Under the pieces are notes generated by a model that was given only the letters and a program-made list of their open reading frames with translations, searched no databases and was not told where the DNA came from. From Daphnia pulex (Eukaryota; Arthropoda; Branchiopoda; Diplostraca; Daphniidae): DNA of 64,000 nt. Positions 1 through 10,033 of this stretch are shown one piece after another. The stretch's first letter is position 1. Each line of letters opens with the position of its first letter. A program made the translations under genes and the position numbers. The stretch covers positions 3,737,501 to 3,801,500 of the forward strand of contig NC_060018.1 of NCBI RefSeq assembly GCF_021134715.1, read 5' to 3'.

Positions 1-1005
1 GAAGAATTTCTCCAATCAAATGGAATGATGTTTATCTAGATTAATAAAAATTAAAAAAGGGTTACGAAAAATATTTACACAAACAACAAATAAGTAAAGA
101 AAAGTTAGAAATAAGATTATGGGTAAACCCAAATTTTTAAATAAACAGGGAGAGTTTGAGGTTTCCATGTAATACACTATATTTATGCAAGTTGTGCTTG
201 TGCATGTGCTTGTGCTTGTGTTGTGCATTACAATATCTAGCAGGTCACAGGAGTAAAAGTTACGAAAATCATTACCCAAGAATGATGCTAAGATTATTGC
301 TGATGACAGTGAATACAAGCACAAGCAAAACTGGCATATCTTGTGGTTATGATGGCTGGCTGTGACCTAGCTAATACCTGCACAAAGGAAAAGGTTACTT
401 AGTGCAAACAAACTGCCATACATAGACAAGGGCTTACATGATAAATGCTAAGGAACTCACAGTCAGATTTGTAACAGTTTCTCTTCTGTTTAAGCTCTCA
501 CAATCATTATATTTCACTAATTGTATTCTTAGTGTTATCGTGTTATTTACCTGTTAAACTGCATGGCGGATTGTGTTTTAGGCTATTCCATAGAGAGGCG
601 ACCAGAGTTGACACGACAACCACACTGAAAAATGTTTTTGTTGTGCTATTTTTCGTGCAGTCAGCCAGCCACGTTTCCCAAAAGTGATCATTCCGTTTTC
701 TTTGTAATCTTTAACTTTCGTCTCTTTTTTTAGACTGGACGACTGGTAAGGAAAAAGAAAGCAGACGACACTAATTTTCTACATTAGCCATATTTTAATA
801 AGATATCGATTATCGATGGAAATAGTTTGATCGACCCCTTCCCCCTTAAATCTAAATCGCTTTGAAAACGATAAAAGCGATTTTCTCACCACGTTCGACA
901 TCGGCTGAATAGATCGTGATTATTTTAGTATAGTATCTTATAAGTTCATCTCAGTTTCACTAGCCGTTAACACAGTCAAGATAAATGTAAAAATTTACAC
1001 GAAGC
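1..1005 (-). repeat. Inverted segmental duplication, copy 1 (promoter plus exon-like blocks)
   Basis: Read on the minus strand, this block resembles 27030-27812 read on the plus strand, with many substitutions and indels. Three exon-like blocks are conserved: a first exon ending in a GTAAAT donor near 549, a middle block (about 286-386) after a TTTGTGCAG acceptor and before a GGTAATG donor, and a third block after an AG near 40 that runs off the window edge. A TATCGAT-rich stretch near 804-816 resembles the DRE core-promoter element. No reading frame is conserved between the copies across these blocks, because single-base indels and stops intervene. They look like untranslated exons, a long noncoding RNA or a decayed gene. 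The duplication continues beyond base 1. Confidence 0.6.
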
Positions 1006-1041
1006 CGCCACAGGCCACAGTTACCTCCCTTGGAAAGCCGA

Positions 1042-1409
1042 ATGAATAAGTTCGATGCGGAAATTGCTGGTACATCCGCATTGGTTAGAAATAGTAAGCG
1101 AGGCCTTCGCTCTCAAGTCTCAATTTTAAAAAAAAACCACCGTGTTCGCAGTTTTCATATTTGCGAACACGGTGGGTTTTTTATGCGCTATGTGAAATAG
1201 AAGTAGAAAATTTGAATCGACCAGCAATTCATTTAACGCATATAATTAATGTTTCATTATTTCGTCTTCTAGCTGAAGGCACTGCAGGCAGGGTAACCAA
1301 ATTTTCTAAAGGTTATACAACACCGGAAATAAAAACCACTGAAATTGCGTTACCCGAGGCTGATGTCCTTTGCAAAAATATGTTGAAACTCAATTCCAAA
1401 AACGAATAA
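1042..1409 (+). CDS. Possible two-exon small gene, unknown function
   Basis: Exon 1 is 1042-1093 (starts MNKFDAEIAG) with a good GTAAGC donor in phase 1. Exon 2 is 1273-1409, after the acceptor CGTCTTCTAG. The junction keeps the frame and gives a 62-residue protein ending in TAA, rich in Lys, Thr and Glu at its C-terminus, without signal peptide or membrane segment. The start lies about 230 bp from the DRE-like motif of the minus-strand unit in the duplication, so a shared divergent promoter is possible. The intron contains a strong hairpin (1131-1182). I recognise no family. Without RNA evidence this could be a chance ORF pair; an unspliced 52-codon ORF from the same ATG also exists. Confidence 0.4.
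1131..1182. repeat. Near-perfect hairpin (about 20-bp arms)
   Basis: The left arm 1131-1150 reads AAAAAACCACCGTGTTCGCA. The right arm 1162-1182 is its reverse complement with one extra G, and the loop is about 11 nt. It lies in the putative intron of the 1042-1409 gene. It could be a small MITE remnant or an RNA hairpin. Its arms are a little shorter than a typical pre-miRNA stem. Confidence 0.7.
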
Positions 1410-1749
1410 AGCAACAATAATGGTTCGAACGTGACTAAGAGAAGGTAAGCTATGTGGCAGTGTGAAACGAATCGTGCTCGTCGGTGTCCACTTTTCTTCC
1501 ATTCCGTCAGTTATTTTTACTGTTCATAACAACTGCGATACTCAAACGAGATGAGATCACTTCATACCTAGCTGTGCAATGAACTCAGCAAATAACAACA
1601 CGTTCCTCCTTCGAACCCAATTATATATAGAAAAAGGACTGGCAATTTGATATAGAATAAGGCAATTATCAAACTTGTGTTAGCTAATTATTTGATCGTG
1701 AATAATTCACGCATGAAACAACTTGACAGAAATTGTTATTAAAGATTGG
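1410..1749. other. Intergenic, nothing recognised
   Basis: AT-rich spacer between the putative small gene and the 3' end of the cystatin gene. A minus-strand AATAAA poly(A) signal sits at 1750-1755, just downstream of the cystatin stop. Confidence 0.5.
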
Positions 1750-1794
1750 TTTATTACGGCACTCATTACTAGCTACACACTAATAATATTCAAT

Positions 1795-2181
1795 TCAAAA
1801 AATTTGTTTGCCCGTACAAACCGCCATGCAACTGGACTCGCGTAGTCGACGCGTGTTCGTCCACGGCTGGTCGAAAACAATGACGTCGCAGAGAATGACT
1901 CCGTCGTTGGCATTTTCCATCTCGAGAGTCAATTTATAATTCATCCCGGCCACAACTTGCTTTTCAGCTTTTACGATTCGGATCAGAGTCGAAGGTCCGG
2001 AGTTGCTTTTTGACGAAATGGCTCTTCTTGAGAAATCGGCCATCTCATTAACATCGATGTCGTGTACGTTGGCGGATGAATATCCTCCTACCAAGCCCGT
2101 CTGACGTTTATTGAGCGAAGCCGAAGTAGCCGCGTTCAATACCGACACGAGCACCAGGAAGAGGACCACAGTTTGTGCCAT
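1795..2181 (-). CDS. Secreted single-domain cystatin (cysteine protease inhibitor)
   Basis: A 128-residue cystatin: residues 1-21 form a signal peptide, and the mature chain has the three papain-binding elements. These are the N-terminal Gly pair (GG, 32-33), the first hairpin QVVAG (75-79) and the second hairpin PW (106-107). Cystatins of this family inhibit papain-like cysteine proteases such as cathepsins L and B. Of all cystatin units in the window this is the only one with a canonical Q-V-V-A-G plus PW set, so it is the most likely active inhibitor. I chose MAQTVV as start because the hydrophobic signal begins there; an upstream in-frame Met (2238) would put a polar stretch in front of it. 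Single exon. An AATAAA signal follows at 1750-1755 on the minus strand. It is the first unit of an array whose other members fuse the same domain to FAS1. Confidence 0.88.
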   Translation of the reverse strand: MAQTVVLFLVLVSVLNAATSASLNKRQTGLVGGYSSANVHDIDVNEMADFSRRAISSKSNSGPSTLIRIVKAEKQVVAGMNYKLTLEMENANDGVILCDVIVFDQPWTNTRRLRESSCMAVCTGKQIF

Positions 2182-2238
2182 TTTCCGCGTTTCAATCTGC
2201 CGCGAAGAAGAAGAAAAGAAATTAACATCCGATGCCAA

Positions 2239-2903
2239 GGATGTCTGCTGTCCAGACAGATATACTTACGATAAGGTCACGACGAGTCTTTTTATTACAG
2301 AAGTAGCTGGAAGCTTTTTCGATTGAGCGGAAGCCGTTTTTTTAAAAGATGTGCGAGGCTGAAGATCTGGTAGCCCACTGGCACGGACCTCAGCATCGAT
2401 CCCAGTTGGCCATCAGTGGACAACCGGGTATTCACCTTGAAACAAATTCAGTTTACCCTTGAACCTTCTTACCTGTAAATAATAGAAAGACGATTTCTTA
2501 CCTGTAGGCCCTATCTCGTTTTCCAAATCCCCCCCAAAAAACGTAGGTGAGATAAACTAAACTTTATTTCAGGTTTTAATTAATCCAGCGAACGGATCAG
2601 GCCTGCTGCTGTTTCTTTCAAATCTTGGCTCCGGCACGGAGCCAGCATAAGGTCAATAGACAGTCAATCTCGTGGGTTGGCCATTGGCGTGAAAGCCTTG
2701 AGCTGTTTAACTTTTTCTGTTTCCAATGTCAATGGGAACGAAAGCGAAGGACAAAGCTGCGTGCATCCTCGTAAGCTGGAACAGAAAAGGATTTCAACGA
2801 ATTTTGTTTTTACTCTTTTTTCATCCGGATATTAACAACACAATACGGATGCAGGTCTATTGCCAACGCTCGCAGTGATGGCATTTAGTTGACTGTATAA
2901 CTA
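2239..2903. other. Intergenic, nothing recognised
   Basis: Upstream region of the cystatin gene and spacer. No conserved coding sequence seen. Confidence 0.4.
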
Positions 2904-3083
2904 CTATATGTCGTCGGGGCTATCTAATATGACGTTAGAATAATCGTCCACGAAACCCAATAAACGTCGGATGAATGTTTCAGAGGCAGCTCCGTCGATG
3001 ATCGTTTTCAGTTGGAATAAGCGACGAATAAACGAAAAGAGAACCACGAGCAAGAGGAACGACGTTGTCAGTAAATGCGCCAT
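2904..3083 (-). CDS. Candidate small secreted peptide (59 aa)
   Basis: An ORF starting MAHLLTTSFLLLVVLFSF, a strong signal-peptide-like hydrophobic start, followed by about 40 residues ending in DSPDDI and a TAG stop. There are no cysteines and no family match I recognise. It lies between the cystatin gene and the first FAS1-Kunitz-cystatin gene on the same strand, which fits an array of secreted products. It could instead be the first exon of a longer gene or a relic of a duplicated signal exon. Confidence 0.3.
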   Translation of the reverse strand: MAHLLTTSFLLLVVLFSFIRRLFQLKTIIDGAASETFIRRLLGFVDDYSNVILDSPDDI

Positions 3084-3913
3084 GATGCTTCCAAGTTTGG
3101 AGTGTTACTGACACGATGTGAGAACTGATCACTACTTTGAAAATTGTCGAAATTGTCATAAAGGGCGACTCCCCCGTTGCAGATAGCTAAAACGTCTGAG
3201 CAAACAGCTGAGAACGTCGCTGTGTACGCACTATTGCTATCTATCTGCCTGGAAATATATCTGTTCGAAAATAGAAAGCTGATCGTCCCAGATAAATGTG
3301 GGAAGAACCCAATGACATCTGTTCAATAACTTTGTCTTGATTTGGAGGGGTAGGTTTGTACCTCGACACAAACACAGCCAAGTAGGTCAACATTTGAAAC
3401 ACAACAAAGCACAAGACCTTCAGGGTTCGCGTCCCTTCCGAAGGGTATAAGGGTATTGACCTTTCGCCTATCCTGATGAGTAAAAAGTGTAAGCCTGTTC
3501 CTCGAGTATGTAAAAACATAGCCCAAGACCTACCTCAACACATTCGAAGTTGTGCCGTTAACCTTAATCTAGATGCCCGTTTTCATGTCTCCTTGAACCT
3601 TTTAACTGCTGGCATCTCGTCAAAAAAGGAAGTCGAGTCAATAAGAAGCCCAACGGGCTTTTGTATTCATTTAAATTACTATGAGAGTATATTTTTTCTT
3701 TAAATAGTACTCCGTATAAGGCCATATATATAGTAGCCCTTTGTAAAGCTATACGCTGTGGCACCCAATACTAGCTAAAAAACAAACGAAGGGGGGTATA
3801 CAATCTTTTTGGGAATGATAATAAGCCAAGGGGAAATTCAAACAATTGAATGTTGGTCGACGATGTTAGCGACACCAAATCAAGACAAAGTAATTCGTGA
3901 TTTCGTTTCTGAT
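3084..3913. other. Intergenic, nothing firm
   Basis: Spacer with short overlapping ORFs in several frames, none with domain features. A CCAAATCAAGACAAAG-like string occurs near 3880 and, inverted, near 3330; this is too short to define a repeat family. Confidence 0.4.
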
Positions 3914-5366
3914 TTATTTGGTGGAAGAAGCGCTGCTACCGCCCAGAGGTGGATTGCATTTGAAGGAGCTAACTCGACAGGTCGACGAACAGGGTTGGTC
4001 AAAAATCACCACGTCGCACACAGTGGCACCAATTTCGTCGCTCCTCAGCTCCATTTTGAGTCGATAATTAATTCCGGCCAGGGTTTGCTTTTCAGCTTTG
4101 ACGACGCTGACCAATACGAGTGGAGACGCCATAGAGTGGGCACCTCGACTCAGTTCCTCTACAGCGAATTGGGCAATCTCCTGGACGTCGGCTTGGCTGG
4201 GCGAAACGTTGACGTAATCGACGAAAATCGGATTGATCGGATCGAGCGGAGTGGTGCGCAGCGGAATGTTGCGAGTGTGGCTGCTGCTGGTCTTATTCTC
4301 CGCCTCATCCGCCGGCGTTTTATCGCATGGCGAATACAAAGGGCCTTTCGGGCCAGTGGGAGGATATTTGCCGAGGATCTCGATGACTTCGTCTCCAGTC
4401 ATGAAGACGCGATCGACAACGAAGATGGTACAGAAATCGTGGACGAGTTCACTGCAAGCGCAGGCTTCAGTTAGGATTTCGGCTTTATTGATAAACGTCT
4501 TGACGGAATCTGCGGGAAATTTTTAAATGAAAGAAATTTTATCGTTCGGTAAAAATAGAGACGTAAAATATTATTCACTTACTGACTGCCGGTCCGCATT
4601 TGGATAAACAGTCGGCTTCCGTTTCGTATAGATTCTCTGTTTTATGACAGCCGCCGTAGACGTACTAAATGATAATAAAAATAAATACTAAACGATAAAA
4701 TAAATAAATAATAAATGGATAGGTATCTCCATTAGTTAATTAACCTGTTTGCACTTTCCCGATTTGGAGTCAAACGTCCATGACGGAAAGTAAGCCAAAC
4801 AAGTGGCGGTGTTCTGTTTGGCAACTGGTGGCAGATCGCAGGCTTCGACCGTGCTCTTCCTGGTGATGGCTGCCTCTGCGGAATCGGCCATGACGAGCTT
4901 GTCCAGTTTAATCAAATCGTCAGTCGAGATGTGCCGGCGAACAAAATGACGAACGAGGACCCTCAGTCGAAAATCGGCGTCAACCAGCGGATCGATGGCG
5001 TCTTGCGGAGTTTGCGTCACAAAGGCATTCGACGTCGGAGCGAAAAATGTGTAGTTGATTTTCGTCCCATCTGCTCGAAAATGGTTTAGTCAAATGAATA
5101 AGACATTGGGTTAATTGATATTTGCAAACCAAATATTTACCAGGGCTGACGAGGGGCAACGCTTTTGCCAGTTCTTCCCGGGAGGCGTTCAGGTAATTGG
5201 TGATCTTCCACATCTCCTCCCTTCTGTCGATGGATTGTAGAATTTCGGTCACGATATCGGTGCCATGATGGTAATTGGCGGCCGGCGACGGCTTTGACGA
5301 TGCCAGGCCGAATAGGACAGCTATTAAAAGAGCGATGGTCAACATGGCGATTGTACTTTGTTTCAT
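3914..5366 (-). CDS. Secreted FAS1 domain with nested Kunitz domain, fused to cystatin (409 aa)
   Basis: Exons 5141-5366, 4745-5070, 4583-4664 and 3914-4509 keep one frame (409 aa). Residues 1-24 are a signal peptide. FAS1 starts around residue 30; its H1 motif YTFFAPTSNAF is at 82-92. A Kunitz domain then interrupts the FAS1 fold: cysteines at 153, 166, 182, 190, 203 and 207 keep the family spacing (15, 7, 12, 3), except that the first loop has 12 residues instead of 8. The presumed P1 residue is Leu167. FAS1 resumes at 212 and closes with the H2 motif FVVDRVFM. A linker leads to a cystatin domain with QTLAG (353-357). The usual PW is PC (384-385), with an extra Cys389, so inhibition may be altered. 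Introns 1 and 3 are phase 1 and bracket modules. A TATA box lies about 100 bp upstream. Likely a secreted matrix-associated double protease inhibitor; the function is inferred. Confidence 0.88.
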
Positions 5367-5467
5367 TTGTTTGTTGTTAGCAGTTTCCTCGGCAGCTTGA
5401 GAACAGCAGCAGTCATCAACAGCCAGAGAAATGGGACTGGGGTGCACCCAAGAGAGGGTCAGCCTAT

Positions 5468-5475
5468 CTTATATA
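5468..5475 (-). promoter_or_regulatory. TATA box of the 409-aa FAS1-Kunitz-cystatin gene
   Basis: TATATAAG on the minus strand, about 100 bp upstream of the ATG. The other two units of the FAS1[Kunitz] and FAS1-cystatin type, and the FAS1-only unit, carry similar TATA boxes at a similar distance. Confidence 0.65.
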
Positions 5476-6277
5476 TCCACGGAAATATACTACACACGAC
5501 AACATTCGACTGGCCTATGGGAACTGTGTATATATGGAGAGACGTCAGTAGTATGTCGACCAGGCACGGCCCACTCTAGCTGGCCCAAGCTCAATAACCT
5601 TTAATTAGATACCGTTTTAACCTTGAACCTCACAGTTGAACCTTTAAGCAGATGCAGTTGAAATGAGTTCCCTCCTATGAGCATGTTGACGAAATCAATT
5701 CGTGTTCCAGTTCGACCGTATTTTGATTCGGTTAATGTAATTGAAGCGCTCTGGAAGTTGCGTGACATTCAAAGACGTTAGATGGGCACTAGATATTTCC
5801 TTAATAGCAGATGGTTCTGTTCCTATCCTACTGTTGTAGACTGTTGAGGTAGGTCCTTATAGAGTATACAACAATACACATATCAAGGCCACCAAAAGGA
5901 GAAACATTTTTAGCTATTTTAAATATTCCTTATACGGACCCTTTTATTAATCTAGAAATACTAACAAAGGCAAGACGCTCACCAGCAGCATAAAGGTTAA
6001 TTGCCACCACCTGTTGATTGAAGTAGTACTAGAAGCAACAAAGTAAAAGGGCTTCCAACACACATACGTTCATATTCTAATAAGAAACTAAAGCGAAAAA
6101 GATTTGCGAGCGATTTTTATTCAATGAAACCAGATCAGCCAATGCAGAGAGGTCAGCTGCCCCAAGTTGGACAGATAACTATAAAATAGATAATTCAGGA
6201 ACAACCGTTAAAACCAAGAATACATTATACGGGAAAAAAATTATATAACTTGAACTCCCTCCCAAATCAAACGAAGA
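5476..6277. other. Intergenic, nothing recognised
   Basis: Spacer between the two FAS1-Kunitz-cystatin genes. A minus-strand AATAAA at 6116-6121 can serve the next gene. No other feature seen. Confidence 0.5.
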
Positions 6278-7651
6278 TCAATTTGCTGATCCTTCGGCTG
6301 GTGGGATTGGAATAATCTCAATTCTTGGAGGAGCAGCAACGATGGGAGGATCGCATTCGGAGGACGTGATCTGACGAGTGGATGTCCAGGATTGGTCGTA
6401 AACGACTATAGTGCACGAAATGACGTTGGCGCTATCTGCATTTTCCTTCAATTCCACATGAAGTCGGTAATTCATACCGGACACGACCTGCTTTTCAGCC
6501 TTGACAACCTGAACCAAAACGAACGGAGACGCTTGGTTGGCATTCTGACTCAACGCGTGGGTGGCGAACTTGGCAATCTCCTGGACGTCTTCTTCGCTGG
6601 CAGATGCAGCGCTGTAACCGCCCAACAAGACCAATTGCGGTGGCGGAGCAAGCGGAGTGTTGCGGATATCGAGGGCTGGATCGTCAACAGTGGCATCGTC
6701 GTCAGCAGCAGTGGCTATCGGAGCATTCTCAGGTGTGCAAGGTAGGCCGAGGCAGAGGGCCGTATTGGGATTGCGCTTGAAATGCTCGCTGATGGCATTG
6801 TGCACTTCGTCGCCGTCCATAAACACACGATCAACCAAATAAACGACGCCGAAATCTTGCGAAAGTTGAATGGCTTCCGGCTGGATTTGTGCATCTTTAA
6901 TTGTTTTGGCCCTGGTATCTAAAAATAAATCACAAAGACAATGAACAATGGAAGACGGATATAAGATGACAAAAGTCATATGAGCACTTACTGACAGCTG
7001 GACCGCATTTGGCGAGACAGGCTTCTTCCGTGTCAAAAAGGTTTTCCGTTCCCAGACATCCGCCGTAGACGTAGTTGATGCATTTGCCCGACTTGAACGT
7101 CCATGAATGTTTGAGAGCATAACATTCGAATCCCTTGTTTTCGATCGGAGGCAAATCGCAGATTTCAATTCCGCTCTTGCCGCTGAGAACGACTTCCTGC
7201 GAGTCGGCCATGACGAGCTTGTCCAATTTGGCCAGATCGTCGGACGAGATGCTTTGGCGAGCGAAATGGCGAATCAGGACCTTGTTGCGGAGACTGGCGT
7301 CCACAAAGAGAGGGTCCACCGTGTCCTGGGGCGTTTGCATCGTGAAGGCAAACGACGTCGGGGCGAAGAAAGTGTAGCTCAACTTTGTTCCATCTATTTC
7401 AACATTCAAAATAGATTAGACGAACCGAAATCAGTTAAATTAATTTAAAAAATTTATTTACCTGGGCTGACGAGTGGCAATTCTTTTACCAGGTCGTCGC
7501 GGGATTCTTTCAGATAACTGGTGACTCTCCACATCTCATCGCGTCCGTCGATAGCCTTCAGAATTTCGGCGACAATGTCCGTTTCAGTCGTCGGCTTCGA
7601 AGACACCAGAGCCAAAAGGAGGGCCATGAACAAGCCAATGAAAGTCGACAT
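6278..7651 (-). CDS. Secreted FAS1 domain with nested Kunitz domain, fused to cystatin (410 aa)
   Basis: Paralogue of the 3914-5366 gene. Exons 7462-7651, 6992-7393 and 6278-6918 give 410 aa. The start MSTFIGLF was chosen because an upstream Met (7735) lies only about 10 bp from the TATA box at 7746-7753. Signal peptide about 1-20; FAS1 H1 YTFFAPTSFAF at 70-80; nested Kunitz with cysteines 142, 154, 168, 176, 189, 193. The third spacing is 13 rather than 15 residues and the presumed P1 is Tyr155, so the core is shortened and the specificity would be chymotrypsin-like if it is active. FAS1 resumes at 198 with H2 VVYLVDRVFM. The linker is rich in Asp, Ala and Pro. The C-terminal cystatin has QVVSG (341-345) and SW (374-375) in place of PW. 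Here the Kunitz domain is not split by an intron, unlike the neighbour. Tail rich in Pro and Ile. Confidence 0.88.
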
Positions 7652-7745
7652 GGTTGAAAGGTTTTTTGGCAGCAACTTGTTGGCAACAGCAGCCAGCAGC
7701 GGAGTCAACTGGCGACTGAGGATGAACAAGAACAAGTCGCCCCAA

Positions 7746-7753
7746 CTTATATA
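7746..7753 (-). promoter_or_regulatory. TATA box of the 410-aa FAS1-Kunitz-cystatin gene
   Basis: TATATAAG on the minus strand, about 95 bp upstream of the chosen ATG. The same octamer as in the neighbouring paralogue suggests co-duplicated promoters. Confidence 0.65.
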
Positions 7754-10033
7754 TGCAGTGAGATAGTTGGAACGAAATCGTGCCCGTCTGATTGCAGATG
7801 CATAAAAACCAGGTTGTTGCTTGTTGACAGACTGTTCAGGTTTTTACAGGGTGAAACGATGGGAATGTTTTTTTGTTTTTTGTTTTTTGTTTTTTTTTAC
7901 AGCGGGAATTGAAGAGGTGGAGGTCAGTTAACATTATGCGGGCATTGTGTGTGGTTCGTTCACTACAATTTTCTTGAAACGCTGTGATTATGTGGAGGAA
8001 AAAAAAGAGAATAGCTCTCATCCTATTATAAACAAGACACGATGGTGGTAGGGTAAGGGAGTCCACTGGCCGCGTAAATTATTGTTAAACGAGAAAAAGG
8101 ATATAATAAGAGCTGGAAGAAGACGAGTCATCAATTCATCAACCTGCACTTTTAACTGAAGGGCAACCGAAGGGCGAACTTCGTCACAAAGTCGTAAAGA
8201 TGATGATGGCCGTGGCCCGTTGTTAAGACTTCACGTCAGGCGTCAGGTGTTAAATATAATCGTCATCCGGTTACCATATAAAATGGCTAGTCAAGCCTGC
8301 AATCTGATCTTTTCTTTTTCTTTTTCTCGAATTTTGTTTTTGCTATTTTAATATTGCAACAGGCGATGAACGATTATGAAACTTATAAGAACACGAAGGA
8401 CGTATACCGCTTGTACACATCCTGGTGCTGTCGACGGAGGTTCAAGGATAATAGCCACCGCCCGCCTCCTTTTCATAAAACTGCGTGAAGAATTTCGTGA
8501 TTACGCTGCGTGCGGCTAGTGTCTTCTTGAAAGAAAAAATAAAATAAAAATTACGGCACTAATAAATTGAAATGCGAGCCCGCATGTCTTGAAAATATTC
8601 TAATTGCTTTATTGTATCATCACAATTATTTCAAAAATGAAGCGGATAAAATAAGACGGCGGCTGAGCACAATGGCGTGTGTGACGTCAGAAAGGAAGTA
8701 AAGGGCAAATTAATCTGCTTATAGACCTGCCGCCGCCGCAGCATCAGCCGTCCTTTATTTCTTTGTAACATCTAAGCGCCTCAAATCCATTCTTCACACA
8801 GTCCTTCAGCAGCAGCAGTCGGTGAATGCTGCGCACTTATTCAACGCGTACGCACCGCTTTCAATCAATGCGATCAAGGAAATCCAGCCGAGAGCCGACA
8901 CACGGGTGCTATAGCAGCGTCGAAGAAAAGCGTATCACTCGATTGCACTGCCACTTCCGCCTCTTGACACTGTGAAAAAAAGGCCGTTGCCTGAGTTTCT
9001 CTTGTGTGAAGGCACAATTGCACGGGCTGCGTGAGTTGGACGTGCTGATAAGAATAAGACGTGACAAAATAAACTTGGCTCCAGCTTAACAATCCAATAA
9101 AATGTACAAATCTCTCGAGTATTGATTTCCCCTTCGACTGCTGCGCTTCTCCGATTTTTAGATATTCAAAAGAGACTACGGGACACCAAATACTAAAAAA
9201 AAACTACGTACGTTTCTTTATTATTAGTCAAATTTGAAAATTGAAATCGAAGGGAGGGAAACGACAAAAACCAAATTTTTGTTCATTTTGTCGTTGTGGC
9301 AGACTTATAGTTTGGACCCATAGTACCCGGGGGTGGGGTAAGGTTATTATTTCGCAGAAATGTCCTTTTGTGTAGAATTCCCTTATTCAAATTCAGGATA
9401 TGGAAAATGGTAAAAATGACAAGGACACTTCGTTTCATCGTTTGTCACGTCCCAAATATCCAAGGGGTGGCAACTTAGTATTGCTTGTTTGCTCAGTTTT
9501 TTTCTCAGATTTACTTCCTTTAGTCTTTTTTTTAGGGGGAGTACGATGGAGAAAAATAAGGTTACCCTTCCCTTAATGTGATAAAAGGAAAAGGCTGCGG
9601 AAATTTTCCAAGAATTTAGTTGCCACTCCTTGAAAATAGCAAAAGGTATTAATTAGTTAAATTATGCAAACGCATGCAGAGCAGAATTATGTATTTTAAA
9701 TGTTGTTTCGTTTCTTTCAAATTACCAGTGGTGTTGAGTCAATTGTAATTTGATTTCAACCGCAAAGGAAAACACGGTATACTACCGGTATGAAGTATTA
9801 TCCTTATTCAAATGATATCAGTTATTTTATTCACTTTCATCAACAACGGGATATCCGTGTGTCGCATTATCAAGTGTAATTTTGAAAAAAAAAAGGCAAT
9901 TTGCTCCATTGTTGCGAATGTGATGGGGAGCAATGGACTGAAGCGACAGAGAGGAAACAATAAAAACGTGAACAATACAGTACGGCGGAGTGCTGGAGTA
10001 GTACGTAACGTACTTAATGAGAAATCTGATTGC
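7754..10033. other. 2.3-kb intergenic region, no gene supported
   Basis: AT-rich, with homopolymer T and A runs (for example 7866-7900). Several short ORFs exist, including a 72-residue minus-strand ORF at 8874-9092, but none has splice support or a recognisable domain. This gap is larger than others in the array, and a decayed unit could have lain here; I see no residual FAS1, Kunitz or cystatin motif. Confidence 0.45.

Noticed and set aside
3809-4474. 221-codon plus-strand ORF
   Set aside because: Antisense shadow of the last exon of the FAS1-Kunitz-cystatin gene, which has domain motifs and splice support on the minus strand.
6392-6745. 117-codon plus-strand ORF
   Set aside because: Antisense to the cystatin part of the 6278-7651 gene, with no domain signal.
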